Assembly (NCBI GenBank): GCA_019348575.1
Contig: JAHWJE010000125.1
Span: 1 to 5,833 of the forward strand
DNA length: 5,833 nt
DNA from: Actinomycetota bacterium
Lineage (GTDB): Bacteria; Actinomycetota; Thermoleophilia; Solirubrobacterales; Solirubrobacteraceae
Reading direction: 5' to 3'
Notes under the pieces: model-generated
The model's database searches: none
What the model saw: only the letters and a program-made list of their open reading frames with translations
What the model was told of the DNA's origin: nothing
Translations under genes and position numbers: made by a program
In this document: positions 1 through 5,833 of the stretch, in pieces
How the letters are laid out: every line of letters begins with the position of its first letter
Position numbering within the stretch: position 1 is the first letter of the stretch

Positions 1-315
1 AGCGACGGTGAGCTGACCGAGCGTCGGCCGCGGGCCTGCGGCCGGTCCGAGTCGCTCGAGCTACTCAGCCAGCGCGAGCGTGAGGTCCTCGGCCTGATGG
101 CGACCGGACGCACCAACCACGGCATCTGCGACGTGCTGGCCCTGAACCCCAAGACCGTCGAGAGCCACGTGCGAGCGATCTTCCACAAGCTCGGGCTGCG
201 CCAGACGGCCGACGAGCACCGGCGCGTTCTCGCGGTCCTCCGCTACCTGGATGCCGGTGCAACCGAAGTTCCCCCCAAGGCTCCGACGTCGCGCACCGAC
301 GTCCCCCGGATCTAG
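1..315 (+). CDS. LuxR/NarL-type transcriptional regulator, C-terminal part (5' truncated)
   Basis: The frame is open from base 1 to the TAG at 313-315, giving 104 residues; the start lies outside the window. Residues about 22-66 form a LuxR-type helix-turn-helix: LSQREREVL at the first helix, GRTN before the second, and [16 protein letters not shown] as the recognition helix and dimer helix. The following [13 protein letters not shown] is a tail I associate with actinobacterial NarL-type response regulators. The family binds DNA as dimers, usually controlled by an N-terminal receiver domain. That domain is not visible here, so a receiver-type regulator cannot be told from another LuxR architecture. 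The last 20 residues are Pro/Thr-rich and probably disordered. The next gene begins 155 bp downstream on the same strand, so this regulator could act on it, but nothing in the sequence proves this. Confidence 0.85.
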   Translation, partial: SDGELTERRPRACGRSESLELLSQREREVLGLMATGRTNHGICDVLALNPKTVESHVRAIFHKLGLRQTADEHRRVLAVLRYLDAGATEVPPKAPTSRTDVPRI

Positions 316-318
316 CTG

Positions 319-347
319 TTGACGCGGGATGCCGACGAGCACAACAT
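319..347 (+). promoter_or_regulatory. weak candidate sigma70-type promoter for the kinase cluster
   Basis: TTGACG at 319-324 matches five of six bases of a -35 box. With a 17-bp spacer the -10 position is CAACAT (342-347), a poor match to TATAAT. It lies in the only gap (316-470) upstream of the three-gene cluster, where a promoter is expected, and would give a leader of over 100 bases. The match is weak and chance is a real alternative. Confidence 0.2.
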
Positions 348-470
348 CGGGAGCCGTCTCTGCGAGCACGGCGCGCAACTCGGCGGCGCTGCCTGCTCTC
401 GCGCTGCCATCCGCCGCGTAGCCGCCGCTGTGCTCGGCGAGCCCAGCAACGGACCTCCAGCCGGTGTGCC

Positions 471-2354
471 GTGGCTAGCATTGAGCCCGTGCTGCCGGGT
501 CAGACCGTCGGGGGCTACCGGATCGAGGGGGTGCTCGGTCGCGGCGGGATGGGCGTGGTCTACGAGGCGACCCACCTCTCGCTCGACCGTCGAGTCGCAC
601 TCAAGGCCCTGCGCACCGAGCTGGCCGGCGACCCGGCCTTCGTCGAGCGCTTTCGCCGCGAGGGGCGTCTGCAGGCATCGTTCGATCACCCGCACGTCAT
701 CGACGTCTACGACGCCTTCGAGGCCGACGGGGCGCTGTTCCTCGCGATGCGCCTCGAGCGCGGCGTCACACTCGCCGAGCTGCTGCGGGCCGGCGAGCTC
801 GACGCGGCGCGCACACTGCGGCTGCTGCGTCAGGTCGCCGAGGCGCTCGACGCCGCCCATGCCGCCGGCTTGGTGCACCGCGACGTCAAGCCCTCCAACG
901 TGCTCGTCGGCGAGGACGACCACGCGTACCTCGGTGACTTCGGACTGACGAAGGCGGGCGACGGCACCGAGATCACGGGAACGGGCGGGATGATGGGCAC
1001 GCTGTCCTACCTCGCCCCGGAGATCATCCACGGCCAGCCCGCGACGCCGGCCTCGGACCGCTATGCCTTCGCCGCGATGATCTTCGAGTGCCTGAGCGGC
1101 GAGGTGGTGTTTCCTCGCTCCTCGGAGGCGGCCGCGCTCTATGCGCACACGAGCGAGCCAGCTCCCGCCATCAGCGAGCGTCGGCCGGAGCTGCCGGGCG
1201 CGCTCGATCCTGTCCTCGCCCGTGGGCTCGCCAAGCGGCCGGCCGAGCGCCCGTCCAGTGCCCGCGACCTCGTCGAGAAGGTCGAGCGCGCGATCGGCCC
1301 CGAGCGTCTGCCGCGCCTCGAACCGCCCACGCCCGCCGCCGCGCCCGCGCCGGGCTCGACGCCCGCGACCGTCCCCACGCGGCCGCCCAAGCGGCGCACC
1401 GCGCTGGCGCTCCTCGCGGCCGGGCTGACCGGAGCCGCGCTTGGCGCCGGCGCGATGGTTCTGGCTGCGACCGACGAGGACGAAGGCGAAATCCTGCCCG
1501 CTCCGCCCGTCCCGCAGCGCGCGCAGCCGCTGGGCAGCGATCTCAGCGCCGCGGGCCGCACGGTCGACTGTCTCGGGCGGCCGCCGAGCCCCGCCTCCCC
1601 GGCCTGCTCGATCGCCCAGGCCGCGCTGCCCGGGCGGCGTCTGGTGGTCCCGGCCGACGGCGCGATCTTCGGCTGGGCGGTGCGCGCGGCGCGCGGTGAG
1701 ATCGCCCTGCAGGCACTGCGACCGCGCGACGGCGGCGCCTCGCAGGTCGCCCGCTCGCAGTACGAGACGGTCAACAACGAGACACCGCACCACTTCGCGA
1801 CCAACATGCAGGTCCAGCGCGGCGACGTCATCGCCCTGGAGGTGACCAGCGGGGCCGGCGTCGGGGTCGGCGCCACCTCTGGCGCCACGACACAGCGCTG
1901 GTTTCCCACCCGCCGCGGCAAGCCACCTGAGCCGCCTGACAGGGGCCCCGGCACCGGGCTGGATCGCGAGCTGCTCGCGCGCGCCGACTATGTGCCGGGC
2001 GCCACGCTGCGGGTGCCGCGCCAGCTGACCGGCGAGGCTGCCGCGGCGGCGCCCGGCGGCCGCCGCGTCGCACGCCGGCGGCTGACCTTCACCGACGGGC
2101 GCTCAGTGCGGATCGCGCTGGTCGAGCTGCGCGACCGCGTCGTGCTCGATCTGTTCAGCGGCGAGCGGCGCGCCGCGCGGATCGACGTCCCCGGCTTTCG
2201 CCCCGGGGGACGCCTGATCAACATGGCCGCGCTGAACTACGACGACAGCGAAGCTGCCGGCGAGGTGGGCGTCGAGTGGGTCAACGACAACTCGGCGCGG
2301 GTGCGCGAGCACTACTACGGCGTCTATCCCCGCAACTTCGAGTTCTACGACTGA
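471..2354 (+). CDS. transmembrane Ser/Thr protein kinase (PknB-like) with a novel two-part ectodomain
   Basis: This 627-residue receptor-type kinase should transfer phosphate from ATP to Ser/Thr. The catalytic domain spans about 16-272: glycine loop LGRGGMGVVYEA (22-33), VALK with catalytic Lys45, helix-C Glu64, HRDVKPSN (136-143, Asp138), DFG (156-158), activation segment with Thr169, Thr171 and Thr177 ending in APE (182-184), and SDRYAFA with Asp196. All key residues are intact. A Pro/Ala-rich linker (about 283-305) precedes one membrane helix (309-332). Residues about 351-627 should lie outside. They contain no PASTA repeats and match no family I recognise, and hold one Cys pair (367, 379) that may form a disulfide. 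The GTG start at 471 is the leftmost ATG/GTG/TTG in frame and puts the glycine loop at the usual distance, though no clear Shine-Dalgarno precedes it. The gene ends 9 bp before its pseudokinase paralogue, suggesting one operon. Assignment as an active kinase is firm; its ligand is unknown. Confidence 0.95.
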   Translation: MASIEPVLPGQTVGGYRIEGVLGRGGMGVVYEATHLSLDRRVALKALRTELAGDPAFVERFRREGRLQASFDHPHVIDVYDAFEADGALFLAMRLERGVTLAELLRAGELDAARTLRLLRQVAEALDAAHAAGLVHRDVKPSNVLVGEDDHAYLGDFGLTKAGDGTEITGTGGMMGTLSYLAPEIIHGQPATPASDRYAFAAMIFECLSGEVVFPRSSEAAALYAHTSEPAPAISERRPELPGALDPVLARGLAKRPAERPSSARDLVEKVERAIGPERLPRLEPPTPAAAPAPGSTPATVPTRPPKRRTALALLAAGLTGAALGAGAMVLAATDEDEGEILPAPPVPQRAQPLGSDLSAAGRTVDCLGRPPSPASPACSIAQAALPGRRLVVPADGAIFGWAVRAARGEIALQALRPRDGGASQVARSQYETVNNETPHHFATNMQVQRGDVIALEVTSGAGVGVGATSGATTQRWFPTRRGKPPEPPDRGPGTGLDRELLARADYVPGATLRVPRQLTGEAAAAAPGGRRVARRRLTFTDGRSVRIALVELRDRVVLDLFSGERRAARIDVPGFRPGGRLINMAALNYDDSEAAGEVGVEWVNDNSARVREHYYGVYPRNFEFYD

Positions 2355-2363
2355 CCTGCGGAC

Positions 2364-3890
2364 GTGCGTGCCGGAACCGTCATCGCGGGCTTCCGCATCG
2401 ACGAGGAGCTCGGACGGGGGCCGCACGGTCTCCTGCACGTCGCCACGCAGCTCTCCCTGCGGCGGCGCGTGGCGCTCGAGCTGATCGACGCCGAGCCCGA
2501 TGTCGCAGCCGCCTTGCAGCGCGCCGCGCAGCTGCAGGCGGCGCTGCACCACCCGCACGTCGTCGCGGTCTATCACGCCGGTGATTCCGACCACGGGCCG
2601 TTCGTGGCACGGCGGCTCGTCGGCGGGCGGACGCTGGCCGACGTCCGCAACCGGCGCGCTGCCCGCACGCTCCTCGAGCAGACCGCCGACGCGCTCGACG
2701 CCGCGCACGCAGCGGGCTTGGTCCACGGGCGACTCACGTCCGCAGCGGTGCTTGTCGACGAGAGCGGGCGGGCTCTGCTGGACCACTTCGCGCTGGCCGG
2801 CACGCAGCGCGGCGCGGCTGCCGATCGCCGCGCGCTCGCGGCGCTCGTCCGCACCCGCCTCGGCGCGGGTGTCGGCGACCCGGAGGGACTGAGCGCGCGA
2901 GACATCGTGGCGGCGGCGCGCGCGCGTGAACGGCGGCCAGTCCGGCTGGTCGCGGCGCTCGCTGCAGCCGTCGGCTCGCTCGGCGCCGTCGCGACGCTCG
3001 TCGTCGCGGGCGACGACAGGCCTGACATCACGGTGCGACCCGCGCCGCCGATCGCACCCGGCACCTCCCCGCTGGGCAGCACCCTGTCCGCCGGGACCGC
3101 ACGGCCCGTGGACTGCACCGGACGGCCACCGAGCGTCAACTCTCCGGCGTGCACCGTCGTCCAGACACGCCTGGGGAGCCAGGCCGTCACCGTCGGCGCC
3201 GACGGCGTCGTCCGCCGCTGGGCGGTGCGCGGAGCGCAGGGGACGCTCGCGCTGCAGGTCGTACGCCGTCGGGCAGACGGCAGATACGGCGAGGTGCGCC
3301 GGTCGCAGTACGAGCGCCCGCCGGACGCCGGACCGCACGCGTTCGAGGCCGCCGTGCCGGTGCGCCGCGGCGACCGCGTAGGGATCGAGCTGACGCCGGG
3401 CGCTGGGCTCGGTGTTCGCCGCGCGCGGGCAGCGGCCGCGCTGCGCTGGCTCGGTCCGCTGGAGCTCATCCGCGCGCCACGGGCGCCGAGCCAGATCCTG
3501 CGCACCGCGGCCGGCGAGCTGCTGCTGCGGGTCGACGTTGCCAGCGGGGCCAGGCTCCGACGCCCCGCCGGCGCCCTCATCGGGGATCGCGCGCGGGCGG
3601 CCCTGGCAGGGCAAGAGCTCGATGCGCAGGAGGTGGAGCTGGGCCCTGGCGCCGTCAACCGCGTGGTGCTGGTCCGGCTGCCCGGGCGCCTGGTCGTCGA
3701 CCTCCTGCGCGACGGGCGGCGACTGGCGCGACTCCCCGTACCCGACGCAGACCATCGCGGTGTGCTCGTGGGCCTCGACGGCGGCTTCGTCTCCGATCGT
3801 CTCGTGCGGTTGCGATGGCTGAACCCCGGCGGACCACAGATCATCCACGACTATGCGGTCAGTGCGGCCGGCCTGCACGTGATCAACTGA
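2364..3890 (+). CDS. transmembrane pseudokinase, paralogue of the upstream kinase
   Basis: This 508-residue protein aligns with the upstream kinase over most of its length, for example ALDAAHAAGLVH (110-121), identical in both, and LGRG at the glycine loop (16-19). The catalytic residues are gone: VALK is VALE (Glu39), helix-C Glu aligns with Ala54, HRDVKPSN is HGRLTSAA (121-128, Asp replaced by Arg123), and DFG aligns with His-Phe-Ala (141-143). The C-lobe is much shortened. About 27 residues are missing across the activation segment and about 43 between the helix-F region (ADRRALAAL, 153-161) and the last helix (SARDIVAA, 177-184). A membrane helix follows at about 194-215, then an ectodomain (about 234-508) homologous to that of the kinase, including the Cys pair (251, 263). 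Phosphotransfer is very unlikely; a co-receptor or allosteric role is inferred. The frame is intact, arguing against a decaying pseudogene. The GTG start has no strong ribosome site, so translational coupling is plausible. Confidence 0.9.
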   Translation: MRAGTVIAGFRIDEELGRGPHGLLHVATQLSLRRRVALELIDAEPDVAAALQRAAQLQAALHHPHVVAVYHAGDSDHGPFVARRLVGGRTLADVRNRRAARTLLEQTADALDAAHAAGLVHGRLTSAAVLVDESGRALLDHFALAGTQRGAAADRRALAALVRTRLGAGVGDPEGLSARDIVAAARARERRPVRLVAALAAAVGSLGAVATLVVAGDDRPDITVRPAPPIAPGTSPLGSTLSAGTARPVDCTGRPPSVNSPACTVVQTRLGSQAVTVGADGVVRRWAVRGAQGTLALQVVRRRADGRYGEVRRSQYERPPDAGPHAFEAAVPVRRGDRVGIELTPGAGLGVRRARAAAALRWLGPLELIRAPRAPSQILRTAAGELLLRVDVASGARLRRPAGALIGDRARAALAGQELDAQEVELGPGAVNRVVLVRLPGRLVVDLLRDGRRLARLPVPDADHRGVLVGLDGGFVSDRLVRLRWLNPGGPQIIHDYAVSAAGLHVIN

Positions 3891-3895
3891 GCGAC

Positions 3896-4567
3896 GTGAC
3901 CTTCGCCCGCCACGCATCCACCCCCGCCGAGCTCATCGAGCAGCTCGCGGCCGACCGTCGCGGGCGCCCCTACCTGCTGCTGCGCGATCCCGCCGGCAGT
4001 CAACGTCTGGTCTCGCTCGAGGACGCGTCGATCACCGTCGGGCGAGATGACAGCAACGACCTCTCGCTGCAGTGGGACCAGAAGGTCTCGCGCCTGCACG
4101 CCAGCATCGAGCGCCTCGGACGGCACTGGACGGTCGTCGACGACGGGCTGTCGCGCAACGGCACGTTCCTCAACGAAGCGCGCGTCGTCGGCCGTCGTCG
4201 TCTCGACGACCGCGACGTGCTGCGCTTCGGTCGAACAGAGGTGCTGTTCCGCGACCCGGGCCAGTCGCCCGAGCAGACCGCCTCCGCCGACGACGCCGCC
4301 GGGCTCGCGCGCCTGACCGAAGGTCAGCGACAGGTGCTCGTGGCGCTCTGCCGGCCGCTCGCGGCCCCGGGCGGCTTCGGCACGCCGGCGTCCAATCGCG
4401 AGATCGCGCAGGAGCTGCATCTCTCCGTCGACGCGGTACGCACGCGCCTGCGGGCGTTGTTCGATGCCTTCGAGGTGCCCGACCTGCCGCAGAACCGAAA
4501 GCGCGCCGAGCTCGCCCGCCGCGCGCTCGCCGCGGCCGTGGTGACGCCCGCGGATCTCGCGCGCTGA
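3896..4567 (+). CDS. FHA-domain protein with C-terminal helix-turn-helix
   Basis: The 223-residue product is predicted cytoplasmic, with no signal or membrane segment. Residues about 27-119 form a forkhead-associated domain, which binds phosphothreonine peptides; the hallmark residues are present: VGR (Gly49, Arg50), SRLH (Ser65, Arg66, His68) and NG (Asn88, Gly89). A short linker (about 120-137) leads to a helical region (138-215) with LTEGQRQVLVALCRP and a helix-turn-helix-like stretch (about 166-193, SNREIAQELHLSVDAVRTR), resembling LuxR or sigma region-4 helices. It is therefore probably a phosphopeptide-dependent DNA-binding regulator, as inferred from architecture. The gene starts 5 bp after the pseudokinase stop, and the kinase two genes upstream is the obvious source of its phosphothreonine ligand. 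The GTG at 3896 was preferred over an in-frame ATG at 3815 because the latter would overlap the pseudokinase by 76 bases and add sequence that reads as shadow coding. No clear Shine-Dalgarno is present. Confidence 0.9.
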   Translation: MTFARHASTPAELIEQLAADRRGRPYLLLRDPAGSQRLVSLEDASITVGRDDSNDLSLQWDQKVSRLHASIERLGRHWTVVDDGLSRNGTFLNEARVVGRRRLDDRDVLRFGRTEVLFRDPGQSPEQTASADDAAGLARLTEGQRQVLVALCRPLAAPGGFGTPASNREIAQELHLSVDAVRTRLRALFDAFEVPDLPQNRKRAELARRALAAAVVTPADLAR

Positions 4568-4569
4568 CC

Positions 4570-4583
4570 CAGGGCTATCCCTG
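4570..4583 (+). terminator. small hairpin just after the FHA gene, possible weak terminator
   Basis: CAGGG (4570-4574) and CCCTG (4579-4583) form a perfect 5-bp stem around the loop CTAT, beginning three bases after the FHA stop codon. There is no following T-run, so it is not a classical intrinsic terminator. The place, between the cluster and a gene with its own good ribosome site, is where an operon end would be expected. Confidence 0.25.
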
Positions 4584-4649
4584 AGACCGCTTGCCGGGCG
4601 GAATCATCGCGGTCACGGTCGCGGGATCACACGTTGCCACGCCCACGCC

Positions 4650-4655
4650 GGAGGT
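4650..4655 (+). promoter_or_regulatory. Shine-Dalgarno site fixing the start at 4660
   Basis: GGAGGT at 4650-4655 is a near-perfect anti-16S match, and its GGAGG core ends 5 bases before the ATG at 4660. It is the only strong ribosome binding site before a gene start in the window. It favours 4660 over the internal ATG at 4765 even though it gives the signal sequence a long basic leader. Confidence 0.7.
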
Positions 4656-4659
4656 CCGC

Positions 4660-5833
4660 ATGTTCGCTGAGTCTCGCTTGGTCCGTTCGCGCCGGTCAGG
4701 CCCTCTGATCGGCTTCGCGCCGACCAGGCGGCGTTCGGCAGGGCGGCGCAGGGGTAAGCCCGCCATGTTGGCCGTGATCCTCGTCGGATCGACGCTCGCT
4801 GCGGCGCCGAGCGCGCTGGCCGCCACGCCGTTCACGGTGAGCGCGGACGGCGACTACCCCGGCATCGCCGTGGACGCCGCTGGTCGCGCTCACGTGGCGT
4901 TCAACAACAGGACGACGACGCCCGACCGCACCGGGTACTGCCGCGTGCCGCGAGGCGCGACCGGCTGTTCGGATCTGAAGAGCTTCGGTCCCGAAGGCGA
5001 CGACCCGGGCACGCTCTTCGCCAGCGCGCAGGTGTTCGAGCGCGCGGGGACGGTCGACGTTCTGAGCTATCGCTGCTGCAGCCCAGAGCAGGTCCAGGTC
5101 AAGCGCTCGACGAATGGCGGGGATACGTTCGGGACTCGTCAGCTGCTGGCCAGCGGCGGCTTCGTCGTCGCCGAGCTCTATGACGCCGTGCCCGGTCCTG
5201 GCGGCTCCTACTCCTGGGTCGACAGGGGCGGCGATTTCCAGAACGCCCTCCCCGGCGCGCCAGCCTCCACCTCAGCCGACCTGGGCGATGGCTACGCCGG
5301 GACGGTCGGCCTGCACGGGGGCGTGCCGGTGGTGGTCTACCAGGGCTTCTCGAACGCCAATCCGCAGAAGGACTACTTCTGGCGCATGTACGACGGCAGC
5401 GGGCCGCGCAACGATGCCACGAACTGGACGGCGCAGCAGCTGGTCGCGGCCGGCAACGGCCATCAAGGCGAGGCCCGATTGGCAGAGGGTCCCAACGGGC
5501 TGTTCCTCGCGACGCTCGAGCTCTCGCGCCCGCATGTGGACGGCCAGCGACTGCGGGTCGACCAGTTCCTCTCCGCCGTCGACGAGGGGCGCGTGCGCAA
5601 CGCGAAGATCCTCGACGCCGACGCCGTCGTCGTCGGCGAGGTCGTCCGCGGCGGTCGCACCGTCCGCTACAACACGCGCTACTTCCGCAACGAGGGGCGG
5701 ATGGACCTGGCGAGGGTCCTGCTGATGGCGGACGTCCCGACGACGATCGACCAGCAGGTCGCCAAGGCGGTGCTGTTCCCGGCGCTGTTGATGCTGCTGC
5801 CGGCGCTGATCATCGTGCTGGTCTTCGTGTACT
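4660..5833 (+). CDS. exported beta-propeller-like protein running in frame into an FtsH-like extracytoplasmic segment (3' truncated)
   Basis: The frame is open from the ATG at 4660 to the window end (391 codons, no stop). Residues 1-36 are rich in Arg; 36-54 form a hydrophobic segment ending in a possible signal peptidase site (ALA, 52-54). Residues about 58-285 look like a sialidase/BNR-type propeller: an Asp-box-like STNGGDTF (150-157) and blade-like strands such as PGIAVDAAGRAHVAF, GVPVVVYQG and ARLAEGPNGLFLATLE. Four Cys residues occur (94, 103, 139, 140). From about residue 294 the character changes: DGQRLRVDQFLSAVDEGRV and the following strands, then VPTTIDQQ and a hydrophobic helix from about 370. 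This matches the layout of the FtsH extracytoplasmic domain and its second membrane helix. The AAA+ and zinc-protease domains would lie beyond the window. There is no separate first membrane helix for an independent FtsH, so the two parts appear to be one reading frame. This could be a real fusion, a recombination product or an assembly chimera. The coding call is firm; the FtsH assignment is good but incomplete. Confidence 0.75.
   Translation, partial: MFAESRLVRSRRSGPLIGFAPTRRRSAGRRRGKPAMLAVILVGSTLAAAPSALAATPFTVSADGDYPGIAVDAAGRAHVAFNNRTTTPDRTGYCRVPRGATGCSDLKSFGPEGDDPGTLFASAQVFERAGTVDVLSYRCCSPEQVQVKRSTNGGDTFGTRQLLASGGFVVAELYDAVPGPGGSYSWVDRGGDFQNALPGAPASTSADLGDGYAGTVGLHGGVPVVVYQGFSNANPQKDYFWRMYDGSGPRNDATNWTAQQLVAAGNGHQGEARLAEGPNGLFLATLELSRPHVDGQRLRVDQFLSAVDEGRVRNAKILDADAVVVGEVVRGGRTVRYNTRYFRNEGRMDLARVLLMADVPTTIDQQVAKAVLFPALLMLLPALIIVLVFVY

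Noticed and set aside
312..1793. A 493-codon open frame on the minus strand opposite the kinase gene.
   Set aside because: It is antisense to a kinase with every motif intact. Such long antisense frames are expected in G+C-rich genes, and its translation is low-complexity and Arg/Gly-rich.
3854..3865. A CGQC motif just upstream of the FHA start that could suggest a zinc ribbon (start at ATG 3815).
   Set aside because: Only one Cys pair is present, the bases encode the C-terminus of the pseudokinase in another frame, and the start would impose a 76-base overlap.
3149..3895. In-frame upstream extension of the FHA protein, up to about 249 codons.
   Set aside because: It lies inside the pseudokinase coding region and translates to Arg/Ala/Gly-rich shadow sequence. 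The FHA domain is complete from the 3896 start.
2103..3917. A 604-codon minus-strand open frame spanning the kinase end and the pseudokinase.
   Set aside because: Same codon-mirroring effect. It crosses two real gene boundaries, and its translation shows no recognisable domain.
4690..4710. Possible twin-arginine (Tat) motif SRRSGPL in the leader of the exported protein.
   Set aside because: The Phe-Leu-Lys part of the motif is absent and the hydrophobic helix begins about 20 residues later, too far for a typical Tat signal.
5114..5725. A 203-codon frame on the + strand overlapping the propeller/FtsH-like gene.
   Set aside because: Its translation is a Ser/Arg/Thr/Pro-rich shadow without domains, while the overlapping frame 1 product shows signal, blade and membrane features.
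5536..5833. A separate FtsH-like gene starting at the internal GTG at 5536.
   Set aside because: No ribosome site is seen, no first membrane helix would be encoded, and the upstream frame is continuous through it. A fusion or join is the simpler reading.
1..5833. CRISPR arrays, tRNA or rRNA genes, insertion sequences or attachment sites.
   Set aside because: I saw no regularly spaced repeats, no tRNA-like cloverleaf, no transposase or integrase motifs and no terminal inverted repeats.

Overview
The window is very G+C-rich, with strong G/C bias at third codon positions, GTG starts and long spurious antisense frames. Together with the protein families present, this points to a high-GC actinobacterium. 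The LuxR tail and the FHA-HTH protein look most like those of Thermoleophilia / Solirubrobacterales, a family-style impression that was not confirmed by a search. All five genes I support lie on the + strand.

Layout: (1) bases 1-315 are the C-terminal end of a LuxR/NarL-type regulator. (2) A 155-bp gap with only a weak promoter candidate follows. (3) Bases 471-4567 form a tight three-gene cluster with gaps of 9 and 5 bp. It holds a transmembrane Ser/Thr kinase with all catalytic residues, a shorter paralogue that is a transmembrane pseudokinase with degraded catalytic motifs and two internal deletions, and a small FHA-domain protein with a C-terminal helix-turn-helix. (4) A 92-bp gap carries small hairpins and a good ribosome binding site. 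(5) From 4660 to the window end runs an exported protein whose first part looks like a sialidase/BNR-type beta-propeller. It continues in the same open frame into a segment resembling the extracytoplasmic domain and second membrane helix of FtsH proteases. The window ends before any ATPase or protease domain would appear.

The most interesting unit is the kinase / pseudokinase / FHA-HTH cluster. The two membrane proteins share a homologous two-part extracellular region that I cannot assign to a known family, with a conserved Cys pair. The pseudokinase keeps this ectodomain but has lost the catalytic Lys, the HRD Asp, the DFG Asp and most of the activation segment. A reasonable hypothesis is a receptor complex (active kinase plus catalytically dead co-receptor) signalling through phosphothreonine to an FHA-containing DNA-binding protein. 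The propeller/FtsH-like frame is the second point of interest. It may be a genuine fusion, a recombination product or an assembly chimera, and the sequence alone cannot decide.
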